This document shows, one piece after another, positions 1 to 8,811 of a DNA stretch of 52,221 nt. The notes beneath the pieces are model-generated. The model was not told the origin of the DNA, searched no databases, and saw nothing but the letters and a program-made list of their open reading frames with translations. Both the position numbers and the translations under genes were made by a program. The DNA comes from Fidelibacterota bacterium (GTDB taxonomy: Bacteria > Fidelibacterota > UBA8477 > JABMPR01): positions 1 through 52,221 of the forward strand of contig JABMOS010000095.1 in the NCBI GenBank assembly GCA_013203185.1. Reading direction: 5' to 3'. How positions within the stretch are numbered: position 1 is the first letter of the stretch; each line of letters starts with the position of its first letter.

Positions 1-9
1 ATTAAAATC

Positions 10-170
10 TCTGTGTCTTAGCGTTCTCTGCGAGAGGAAATAAAGTGTTTATGAAGTATTGCCTGTGGAGAAATTGATTATTTTCGCTGAGTCGCAAAGC
101 CGCAAAGCCGCAGAGCTTAAGAGCATTTTTAAATTAATTTCTGTGTCTTAGCGTTCTCTGCGAGAGGAAA
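10..170. repeat. Pair of 31-bp direct repeats (10-40 and 140-170, core ctgtgtcttagcgttctctgcgagaggaaa) flanking an 8-bp tandem array (93-116, cgcaaagc/cgcaaagc/cgcagagc)
   Basis: Both copies are identical by direct reading; the tandem array lies between them and is partly complementary to the ctctgcg core of the direct repeats. Confidence 0.85.
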
Positions 171-194
171 CGAAATGACTAGGAAACATCCACC

Positions 195-1529
195 ATGAAT
201 AATATAAATAAAAAAGTCCACATCATCAGTCTTGGTTGCGTCAAGAATACAGTTGATAGCGAGATTATTGCAGGCGGATTGGAGTCTGCAGGTATCGATC
301 TGGTCGAAGAGGCTAAAGATGCCACTATCATCATCATAAACACTTGTGGGTTTATTGGTGATGCCAAGCAGGAATCCGTAGAAATTATACTGGAAGCTGC
401 CCAGTTCAAGACGGAAGGTAAACTTGAAGAACTTCTCGTAGCAGGCTGTCTATCAGCACGTTACAAGAAAGAACTCACCCGCGAAATGCCTGAAGTTGAC
501 AAGTTTTTCGTAACCGAAGATTTTAGAAATATATTTGAATATATCGCCTCCAAACCCCATCTGGCAGATGATCCTGATCATCGGAGAAAGCTGTTGACAC
601 CTCGTCATTATGCCTATCTCAAGATCAGTGAGGGTTGTGATAATGTCTGTAGTTTTTGCGCCATACCATTGATGCGGGGCAAGCAGCGGAGTCGCGACCC
701 GGAATCGCTTGTTAGCGAGGCACATTCGCTGGTTTCTCGCGGTGTGAAAGAAATGATAGTTATTGGTCAGGATACAACCACCTATGGTTGGGACCTGAGA
801 CCCAAGCGCTACCTCCATGATCTCCTGTCAGAATTGGACCAGGTTGAAGGTCTGGAATGGATTCGTTTACACTATGCACACCCTTCCCATTTTTCCAGGA
901 AGCTTATTCCAGTCTTTAAAAATGCCAGACGGTTACTGCCTTACCTGGATATTCCTGTTCAACATGCCTCTACAAATATGCTGACATCAATGAAGCGGGG
1001 ATTAGATGCTGATGGATTAAGAAGACTGTTGCTTGAGCTGCGACAGGAGATCCCACACCTTAAATTGAGAACCTCAGTCATCGTCGGCTTCCCTGGTGAA
1101 ACCGAAGAAGATTTTGAAACCCTCCTAAATTTCCTGGAGGAAATCCAGTTCGATCGCCTCGGTGTTTTCACCTATTCAGAAGAGGAAGACACCAGTGGTG
1201 CCGATCTTGAGGATGATGTTTCCCATGAAGTGAAGGTTGCACGTATGGATGCGGTGATGGATCTCCAGCATAGCATTTCATTCAATAAAAACCAGGAACT
1301 CATTGGACAGGAACTAGATATCATCATTGACGCTCCTGACCCTGATGTTGAAGGCCAAATGCTGGGTCGTTCCATCTGGGATGCACCTGATATTGACCAA
1401 CAAGTGTTCGTAACTGGTGTGTATGAGCCAGGTACTGTGGTAAAATTGAAGATTGAAGACGCTGGCGCCTATGAGCTATACGCATCTGCTCTAGACAGCA
1501 CCTTTATTCCACTGGGCACTATTAACTAA
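195..1529 (+). CDS. rimO: Ribosomal protein uS12 methylthiotransferase RimO (radical SAM)
   Basis: N-terminal ISLGCVKNTVDSE, radical SAM motif SEGCDNVCSFCAIPLMRGKQRSR, IDIPVQHAS-like segment (YLDIPVQHAS), C-terminal TRAM-like region; 444 aa. Confidence 0.95.
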   Translation: MNNINKKVHIISLGCVKNTVDSEIIAGGLESAGIDLVEEAKDATIIIINTCGFIGDAKQESVEIILEAAQFKTEGKLEELLVAGCLSARYKKELTREMPEVDKFFVTEDFRNIFEYIASKPHLADDPDHRRKLLTPRHYAYLKISEGCDNVCSFCAIPLMRGKQRSRDPESLVSEAHSLVSRGVKEMIVIGQDTTTYGWDLRPKRYLHDLLSELDQVEGLEWIRLHYAHPSHFSRKLIPVFKNARRLLPYLDIPVQHASTNMLTSMKRGLDADGLRRLLLELRQEIPHLKLRTSVIVGFPGETEEDFETLLNFLEEIQFDRLGVFTYSEEEDTSGADLEDDVSHEVKVARMDAVMDLQHSISFNKNQELIGQELDIIIDAPDPDVEGQMLGRSIWDAPDIDQQVFVTGVYEPGTVVKLKIEDAGAYELYASALDSTFIPLGTIN

Positions 1530-1627
1530 ATCCGTAAATCGCATTCCGAATGTGATAATTCATGCTGGCATAAGTATGTGGAAATGCTTATATCTCAGCA
1601 ACTTTCAACACATAATCAGGAGACGAT

Positions 1628-4354
1628 TTGACCGATAAAAAATCCAAAGTAATATATTTAATCGATGGTTCGGCCCTGGTCTATAGATCACATTTTGCAT
1701 TTATCAGGAACCCATTGATCAACTCCAAGGGGCAGTTGGTGAGTGCCATATTTGGTTTCATGAATGCCATGCTGAGACTTATGACTCGCGAGAATCCAGA
1801 ATATTTGGCTGTGGTTATGGATACCAAAGAGAAGACCTTTCGACACAAACAATATCCGGATTACAAGGCCACCCGTGAAAAGATGCCTGACGAGCTGGCA
1901 GCCCAATTGCCTGTCATAGATGATATTGTCACCAAACTCAATATACCTTATTTGAAACGTGAAGGTTTTGAAGCAGATGATATAATAGGAACTCTCTCGA
2001 AACTTGCGGCTGAGCAGGGCTTTGATGTGAGGGTCCTATCAGGTGATAAAGACTTTGCCCAACTGGTTAATGACCAGGTGCACGTGGTTAACCCCAAGGA
2101 CAACAAGTCCTGGACTCCAGCATATGTTGAAGAAAAATGGGGCGTACCGCCAGAAAAGATCATCGATTTGCTGGGACTCATGGGAGATGCCTCTGATAAT
2201 GTGCCTGGTGTGCCTGGTGTCGGTCCTAAAACTGCTGTGAAGCTGATTCAGGAGCATGGGACCATGCTCGAGCTATACGAAAAGTTGGATGATGTGAAAA
2301 ATCCAAAATTGAAGCTCAAGCTGGAAGAGAATAGAGAAAAGGCAATGTTGTCTCGTGAATTGGTCACCATTAAAACCGATATGGATGATATGCCCAGTTG
2401 GGAAGAAATTCGCATTGAATCCATGGATATAGATGCTGCTCGGAGTGTTTTTCAGGAATTTGAACTCTTTAACCTCATGAAGCCCCTGGATGAGGTTCGT
2501 GCCCTTTATTCAACAGGTGATGTGCCTGCTCGGGAGGAAAGATCTCGGACTTATACTGTGGTTAAACACATCCCTGAACTGATAGAACTTGTGGAAACCC
2601 TGAAGACCAAGGAAATGGTCGCCTTCGATTTGGAAACTACCAGTCTGGATGTGCTCACTACAGAGATTGTTGGACTATCTTTTGCCTGGGAGGCCAATAG
2701 TGCAGTCTACATAGCTGTGAAATATCCCAATCCACCAGATGGATGCTTTACTGCAGAGGATATCCATATTGTATTGAGGGAGCTTAAGCCTTTCTGGGAT
2801 TCTGAGACCATCAAAAAAACGGGTCACAATCTCAAATTCGATTTATCCGTCCTGAAAAGTTATGGGATTGAGGTAGCCGGGGTTGGTTTTGATTCACAAA
2901 TCGCTGGGTACCTAGTGAATCCAGGTGGACGTGGCTATGGGATGAATGACCTCAGTGTCCAGTATTTGGGCATTGATCCCATCCATATCGAAGCATTAAT
3001 AGGCAAGGGTAAAGATCAAATTACCATGGATTTGGTTAGTCTGGATGTCATCAGTGAATATGCAGCTGAAGATGCAGACATCTCCTACCAACTCTATGAC
3101 ATTCTCGCTGAAAAAATTGAGACGGATAATCTTAGTTCAGTTCTCAACGACATAGATCTACCCCTAATCCCAGTCCTCATGGATATGGAGCGTGAAGGGA
3201 CTTTTGTTGATGCCAAAATCTTGAATGATATGTCAGAAAGTCTGGGACTGGAGCTGGTTAGACTTGAGAAGGCAATATTCGAAGAAGCCGGGGAAGAGTT
3301 TAATGTGGCATCTCCCCGCCAGGTAGCTGAGATTCTTTTTGAGAAAAAGGGAATCAAGCCCATCCGCAAGACCAAAACTGGGTACTCCACTGATGTGAAT
3401 GTCCTCCAAATACTAGCCAAGGAACATGCCATCCCACGCTACATGCTGGATTATAGGCAAGTTGCCAAACTAAAATCCACTTATACTGACACATTACCTT
3501 TGCTGATTCATGAGAAAACAGGTAGAATTCATTCCAATTTTAACCAGACTATTGCTGCCACAGGCCGCTTGAGTTCCACCAATCCTAATTTCCAGAACAT
3601 ACCAGTTCGCACTGAATTGGGCAGGGATATCCGTAAGGCTTTTAAAGCTCAGTCCCAGGGTTGGAAAATTCTAGCAGCTGATTATTCACAAATAGAACTC
3701 AGGCTAATGGCCCAGTACTCAAAGGATGAACGTCTCATTGAAGCCTTTAAAAATGGTGAAGACATCCATACTGCCACAGCCGCCCATGTCTTTGGTACAG
3801 ACCTTTTTGGGGTGTCAGCTGATCAACGTCGCCGCGCCAAGGTTGTGAATTTTGGGATCATGTATGGTGCGGGTCCGTTTAGAATGTCCAATGAGCTGGA
3901 AATTAGCAGGGGAGAAGCTGCTGAATTGATCAGTGATTACTTTAACACCTATCCTGGCATTCGAAATTATCTGGATGAAACCATCGAGTTCGCCCGTGAG
4001 AATAAATTTGTTCAGACTCTCTTCGGCAGAAAGCGACCCGTCCCTGATATTGATGCTTCAAATCGTATGAGTAGGGAGGGAGCAGAACGAATCGCTACCA
4101 ATATGCCTATCCAGGGAACTGCAGCTGACATCATCAAATTGGCTATGATTCAGGTGCACAAGCGACTTAAGGCTGAGGGATTGAAGAGCAAGATGATCCT
4201 CCAGGTTCATGATGAACTGGTATTTGAAGTTCCAGAGGATGAAATTGAAGCGCTTACCCCCCTGGTTAAAGAGACCATGGAGCATACTGTTGACCTGGAC
4301 ATTCCCCTCACCGTTGATATTGGGATAGGGGACAATTGGTTGGAAGCACATTAG
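1628..4354 (+). CDS. polA: DNA polymerase I (5'-3' exonuclease, 3'-5' exonuclease and polymerase domains); TTG start
   Basis: LIDGSALVYRSHFAF, GDKDFAQLV, DNVPGVPGVGPKTA; intact exonuclease motif VAFDLETTSLD; polymerase motifs ADYSQIELRLMA, RRRAKVVNFGIMYG, LQVHDELVFEV. Confidence 0.97.
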   Translation: MTDKKSKVIYLIDGSALVYRSHFAFIRNPLINSKGQLVSAIFGFMNAMLRLMTRENPEYLAVVMDTKEKTFRHKQYPDYKATREKMPDELAAQLPVIDDIVTKLNIPYLKREGFEADDIIGTLSKLAAEQGFDVRVLSGDKDFAQLVNDQVHVVNPKDNKSWTPAYVEEKWGVPPEKIIDLLGLMGDASDNVPGVPGVGPKTAVKLIQEHGTMLELYEKLDDVKNPKLKLKLEENREKAMLSRELVTIKTDMDDMPSWEEIRIESMDIDAARSVFQEFELFNLMKPLDEVRALYSTGDVPAREERSRTYTVVKHIPELIELVETLKTKEMVAFDLETTSLDVLTTEIVGLSFAWEANSAVYIAVKYPNPPDGCFTAEDIHIVLRELKPFWDSETIKKTGHNLKFDLSVLKSYGIEVAGVGFDSQIAGYLVNPGGRGYGMNDLSVQYLGIDPIHIEALIGKGKDQITMDLVSLDVISEYAAEDADISYQLYDILAEKIETDNLSSVLNDIDLPLIPVLMDMEREGTFVDAKILNDMSESLGLELVRLEKAIFEEAGEEFNVASPRQVAEILFEKKGIKPIRKTKTGYSTDVNVLQILAKEHAIPRYMLDYRQVAKLKSTYTDTLPLLIHEKTGRIHSNFNQTIAATGRLSSTNPNFQNIPVRTELGRDIRKAFKAQSQGWKILAADYSQIELRLMAQYSKDERLIEAFKNGEDIHTATAAHVFGTDLFGVSADQRRRAKVVNFGIMYGAGPFRMSNELEISRGEAAELISDYFNTYPGIRNYLDETIEFARENKFVQTLFGRKRPVPDIDASNRMSREGAERIATNMPIQGTAADIIKLAMIQVHKRLKAEGLKSKMILQVHDELVFEVPEDEIEALTPLVKETMEHTVDLDIPLTVDIGIGDNWLEAH

Positions 4355-4616
4355 ATCTTATCTGAAACAATTACCCATAAAGCCCCAATTAACTAGTTAA
4401 TAAATATTCCGAATTAACTAACTCGCATTATATTTTGGGCACATGTTATTTGTTTAATCAATTTGGTGATTCATTAAGTGGTCCTGAACCAGGATTGTTT
4501 AATTGAAATATGTTGCACGCTGCTGCTTCGGTCTAGATGTCTGGATCTTGTTTTCAGGGGGCAATAATTTAGTAGAAATGATTTATATGAGACATTCTGT
4601 TGATGGAGGATCTGTC

Positions 4617-5624
4617 ATGAAGAGGTTGACCATAATCACTCTTGCTGTATGCTTGCTGGTACAGGTTGGTTTTGCTCAGAGCAAGTTGGGTCAAACAGGG
4701 GCACAGTTCTTAAGTGTGGGTTCAGATGCCTGGGCAGGCGGTATGGCTGGAGCCATGACCGTTGTAGAAATGGCTAGTGCATCTCTTTTGTTTAATCCAG
4801 CAGGTATGGCGCGCATGGATTCTCGCATAAGTGTTACCGCCAGCCAGAATCAGTGGATCGCTGATATTAACCACAATCTTTTTACTGTGGCCATTCGGCC
4901 AGCAGATGGCAAATATGGAGTTCTGGGTGCCTCCTTGATCTCAGTTGATTATGGCGAGCTGCAGGGGACCATGGTTTGGGACAATGCGAAAGGTTATATA
5001 GATACTGAGTTGCTCACGCCTTCGTCCTATGCATTAGGTGTAGGATATGCAGCTGTTCTCAATGATAAATTCTCAGTAGGTGGTCAGTTAAAATATATTG
5101 GTCTGGATTATAGTCGCAGTGTCTACCCTGATATTAACGAGAATGCTGACACGGTGAAGAGCCACATTGCCTATGCCAGTGCTTTTGACTTTGGGACCCT
5201 GTTCAGGACGGGCTGGCACAGTCTGGCATTTGGTATGTCCATGCGAAACTTTTCCAATGAAGTAAGGTTTGAGAAAGAGGCTTTTCAGCTACCCCTCACT
5301 TTTAGTATCGGTATTGGTATGGATGTTTTTGATCTGGTCCGCCAGCGTATGGGAAATCAGCAACTTATGGTCACCCTGGATGCTCAACATTATCGATCTA
5401 GCCCGGAACAGATTCTTATGGGCATCGAGTATAGGCCATTGTCCGCTCTGGCATTAAGGGCTGGCTTATATACCAGCGAGGATGAGAATTCAGGGTCATT
5501 TGATGAAAATGATCTCAGTTTCGGTTTCGGTATCAATCAATTCGGTCTGGCATTGGATTATGCCTATACACCCATGGGTGTGTGGAATGAGGTTCATCGC
5601 ATTTCTGCACGGTTCTCATTCTAA
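4617..5624 (+). CDS. PorV/PorQ-like outer-membrane beta-barrel protein (cassette A)
   Basis: The track ORF starts at 4503, but ATG 4617 follows a ggagg RBS and begins a signal peptide (MKRLTIITLAVCLLVQVGFAQ). GAQFLSVGSDAWAGGMAGAMT...LLFNPAGMA is typical of PorV-like proteins; C-terminal Phe. Confidence 0.85.
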   Translation: MKRLTIITLAVCLLVQVGFAQSKLGQTGAQFLSVGSDAWAGGMAGAMTVVEMASASLLFNPAGMARMDSRISVTASQNQWIADINHNLFTVAIRPADGKYGVLGASLISVDYGELQGTMVWDNAKGYIDTELLTPSSYALGVGYAAVLNDKFSVGGQLKYIGLDYSRSVYPDINENADTVKSHIAYASAFDFGTLFRTGWHSLAFGMSMRNFSNEVRFEKEAFQLPLTFSIGIGMDVFDLVRQRMGNQQLMVTLDAQHYRSSPEQILMGIEYRPLSALALRAGLYTSEDENSGSFDENDLSFGFGINQFGLALDYAYTPMGVWNEVHRISARFSF

Positions 5625-5641
5625 GGCTGGGGGAGAATATC

Positions 5642-8600
5642 ATGATGACATTAAGAAAAATCTGGACCCTGATCGTATTGGCAATTTCGCTTTCAATCGT
5701 GTTTGCCGGTCAAACTGGAAAAATCTCAGGAAAGATCATTGATGCTGAAACGGATGAGGCTTTGCCAGGAGTCAATATAATCATTAATGAATTGGGTGTT
5801 GGCGCTTCTTCAAGTATCGATGGCTCCTATTTTATCATTAATATAAAACCTGGAATCTATACCGTTCGCTTTTCCATGATTGGTTATGCTCCAGTCACCA
5901 CCGAAAACGTTCTGGTGGCAATGGATCAAACCACTCAAATCGATCTTTCTATGACGACTGAGAATCTCACCATGGATGAAATTCGCGTTGTTGCCACAAG
6001 ACCTGCTGTTGTGAAGGATTTATCTGGATCACAATTATATGTGAACAAGGCCACTATCGAAGCTATGCCTGTGGATAATATTAGCAGTGTGGTTGGCCTT
6101 CAGGCAGGTGTTGAAGGGGTTTCTATCAGAGGAAGTGGAAGTTCACAAACCGCCTTCATCGTAGATGGATTTCAAATGAATGATGGCCGTTCAAACAGCC
6201 CTAATGTGACACTTTCACTAAGTTCAGTCAAGGAAATACAAGTCCAGGCAGGTGGTTTCAATGCTGAATATGGGAATGTCAGATCCGGTGTCATCAATGT
6301 TGTTACTGCAGAAGGATCTCCTGATAAATATTCAGGTACACTCACCTATTACTACCAGCCAGCAGCGCCCAAAAATTATGGCATTTCGCCCTATGATCGT
6401 GATTCCTATTTTCTGAGACCTTATCTCGATGACGCCGTTGCCTGGAAGGGTACCAAGGGTGAAACCTTTGTGGATGAGAATGGCAACCATGAATGGGATT
6501 CAGGTGAGTCGTTTGAGGACTTCAATGGCGATGGCACCTGGACGGGATGGAGCCTCAGTGAACAGGATCAATATACATTTTTCGAAGGGTGGAATGCCAT
6601 TTCACTGAGATCGCTTGAGAATGATGATCCATCAGATGATTTAACCCCTATGGAAGCACAGAGAGAATTTGTCTGGAAGCATCGGAGAACTGGATTTTTA
6701 ACAGATCCGGACCACACACTTGATTTTGGTTTTGGGGGACCTGTACCTGGTTTCAAGAATGGTAGCAAATTAAGGTTTTATCTTAGTCATCGCAGCTCCA
6801 ACACTGCATTTGTGGTTCCACTCTCAAGGGATAATTATGCAGCCAGCACAACGCGATTAAAGGTAAATTCTGATATCAACAATCAGATGAAATTAACGCT
6901 TTCTCTTCAGTATTCTGTTGATGAATCTGTCAGTCCCTACTCATGGACCACAACGCCTACAGGATCCGTTCTAAGTGGGGTCTGGGAGGTTGCGAATCTA
7001 GTATCTGGTGGCAGCGATGTGCTTTTTATGCCTGACTACTATAGTCCTTCCGACCTGTATAAGACAAATATTGGCCTCAAGTTTAACCACATGGTCAATC
7101 AGAATAGCTTTTACGATGTGGTCTATCAGTATTTACATAGTAAGTACTGGACATTCGAAACTGAATTACGAGATACTTCCCTTACAGAGATATCGACTGG
7201 AATTTGGCGCGATGAAGCACCTTTCGGTTATAATGCTGGGGAATGGATGAATCTGGGAAGAGATAGCAGTATCATTCAGACACATTCATTGAAAGTGGAC
7301 TATACCAACCAGGTCAATACAACGAACCAGCTTAAAACAGGCGTCATTATTAAATACACGGATCTGAACATTCGCTCATTCACGGAGAGTGACAAGGACA
7401 CCTGGTCAAGGACACAGGTCTACGATAGGGGACCATTCAGTATCGCAGCTTATGTTCAGGATAAACTGGAATACGAGGGCTTTATTGCCAATGTGGGTCT
7501 ACGCGCTGAATACAACGATCCCAATGCTCCAGTTTATGCAATCAGCGATTATGCTCAGCAGTATGCAGCAGGATTTGGTCAAGATATTGAAGATGATGCC
7601 CCAACTGAAGCTTCCAAAGCCTTCTGGACATTGAGTCCCAGATTGGGTGTTTCTCACCCCATTACAAACAAATCAAAATTGTATTTCAATTATGGCCATT
7701 TTCATTCTACGCCTAGTTCAACCTATCGCTATCGTCTCCAGCGAGAATTTAATGGTCAAGTCACCTCCATTGGAAACCCCAATCTTGAATTGGAGCGGAC
7801 CATCGCCTATGAGTTGGGGTATTCACACAGTATTTTTGAAGATTACCTCATAAATATAGCGACATATTACAAAGATGTATCTAATCAGAGTAGTTGGGTA
7901 CGTTACACCAGTTTTTATGGTCAGACCAACTACCTCAGGGCCGAAAATGATAATTATGAAGATATACGTGGCATTGAACTGACCCTTGAAAAGATCAGGG
8001 GTGATTGGTTTAGCGGGTTTATCAATTACACATACATCGCACAGTCATCCGGGTATTTTGGATCACAAGTCTATCATGAAGATCCAGGTCGTCAATTTGA
8101 ACTGGATAAGGAAAATCCACAGGATAGCCGAAGTATACCAAGACCCTATGCTCGTATGAATCTCGCTTTTCATACCCCAGGTAATTTTGGACCGAAAATC
8201 GCAGGTTTCTACCCCCTGAAGAATTGGAATATGAGTGTGCTGGGAAGTTATAAGGCAGGTTCTTCAACAGAGATTGAAGTCGAAGGCAAATCGGAGCGAT
8301 TTTACCTCTCCTGGGTTGATTACTATAATTTCAATGCAAAACTATCCAGAGTTTTCGAATCGGAGATGGGAGATGTTGAGTTTTTCATGGATATCAGCAA
8401 TCTCCTGGATACGAAGCGGTTAAGCTCAACTGGATTCTCAGATTCTCGAGATAGTCGAGACTATTACAATTCATTAAGACTTCCCTGGGAGGAAGGCACT
8501 AACAAGGGCAATGATCTCAGGGGTGAATATCGCGAATGGGATGTTGAATATAGGGAGTTTGTGACTGTTGAAGCTCTCACCGATATGCAGGGTACTCCAG

Positions 8601-8800
8601 CCTCTCATCAGATCTATTGGGAAAGCTCATCAGATACCTACTTTGAGTGGGATGATGATACCAATGATTGGTCCACAATGAGTCAGTCGACCATTGACAT
8701 GCTTGTTGAGGATAAAGCCTACATCGATATGCCCAATATCCGCTCTATGACTTTTTTAACGCCCCGCCAGATCACACTTGGCATAAGAATCAAGTTTTGA
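5642..8800 (+). CDS. TonB-dependent receptor with N-terminal carboxypeptidase-regulatory-like domain (cassette A)
   Basis: GKISGKIIDAETDEALPGVNIIINELGVGASSSIDGSYFI; plug motif FNAEYGNVRSGVINVVT; 1052 aa barrel ending in IRIKF. Confidence 0.92.
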   Translation: MMTLRKIWTLIVLAISLSIVFAGQTGKISGKIIDAETDEALPGVNIIINELGVGASSSIDGSYFIINIKPGIYTVRFSMIGYAPVTTENVLVAMDQTTQIDLSMTTENLTMDEIRVVATRPAVVKDLSGSQLYVNKATIEAMPVDNISSVVGLQAGVEGVSIRGSGSSQTAFIVDGFQMNDGRSNSPNVTLSLSSVKEIQVQAGGFNAEYGNVRSGVINVVTAEGSPDKYSGTLTYYYQPAAPKNYGISPYDRDSYFLRPYLDDAVAWKGTKGETFVDENGNHEWDSGESFEDFNGDGTWTGWSLSEQDQYTFFEGWNAISLRSLENDDPSDDLTPMEAQREFVWKHRRTGFLTDPDHTLDFGFGGPVPGFKNGSKLRFYLSHRSSNTAFVVPLSRDNYAASTTRLKVNSDINNQMKLTLSLQYSVDESVSPYSWTTTPTGSVLSGVWEVANLVSGGSDVLFMPDYYSPSDLYKTNIGLKFNHMVNQNSFYDVVYQYLHSKYWTFETELRDTSLTEISTGIWRDEAPFGYNAGEWMNLGRDSSIIQTHSLKVDYTNQVNTTNQLKTGVIIKYTDLNIRSFTESDKDTWSRTQVYDRGPFSIAAYVQDKLEYEGFIANVGLRAEYNDPNAPVYAISDYAQQYAAGFGQDIEDDAPTEASKAFWTLSPRLGVSHPITNKSKLYFNYGHFHSTPSSTYRYRLQREFNGQVTSIGNPNLELERTIAYELGYSHSIFEDYLINIATYYKDVSNQSSWVRYTSFYGQTNYLRAENDNYEDIRGIELTLEKIRGDWFSGFINYTYIAQSSGYFGSQVYHEDPGRQFELDKENPQDSRSIPRPYARMNLAFHTPGNFGPKIAGFYPLKNWNMSVLGSYKAGSSTEIEVEGKSERFYLSWVDYYNFNAKLSRVFESEMGDVEFFMDISNLLDTKRLSSTGFSDSRDSRDYYNSLRLPWEEGTNKGNDLRGEYREWDVEYREFVTVEALTDMQGTPASHQIYWESSSDTYFEWDDDTNDWSTMSQSTIDMLVEDKAYIDMPNIRSMTFLTPRQITLGIRIKF

Positions 8801-8811
8801 GGATCTGAATC

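Noticed and set aside
93-116. CRISPR-like repeat array
   Set aside because: The unit is 8 bp in direct tandem with no spacers, and no cas genes are present.
453-818. Antisense ORFs over rimO, polA and the large cassette genes (e.g. 453-818, 3094-3432, 33310-33786)
   Set aside because: They are fully embedded opposite strongly supported genes, have no RBS or family motifs, and are expected as chance ORFs.
4503-4616. 38-aa N-terminal extension of the PorV-like ORF at 4503
   Set aside because: The in-frame ATG 4617 has a good RBS and starts a signal peptide; the upstream part is not signal-like, so it is probably untranslated.
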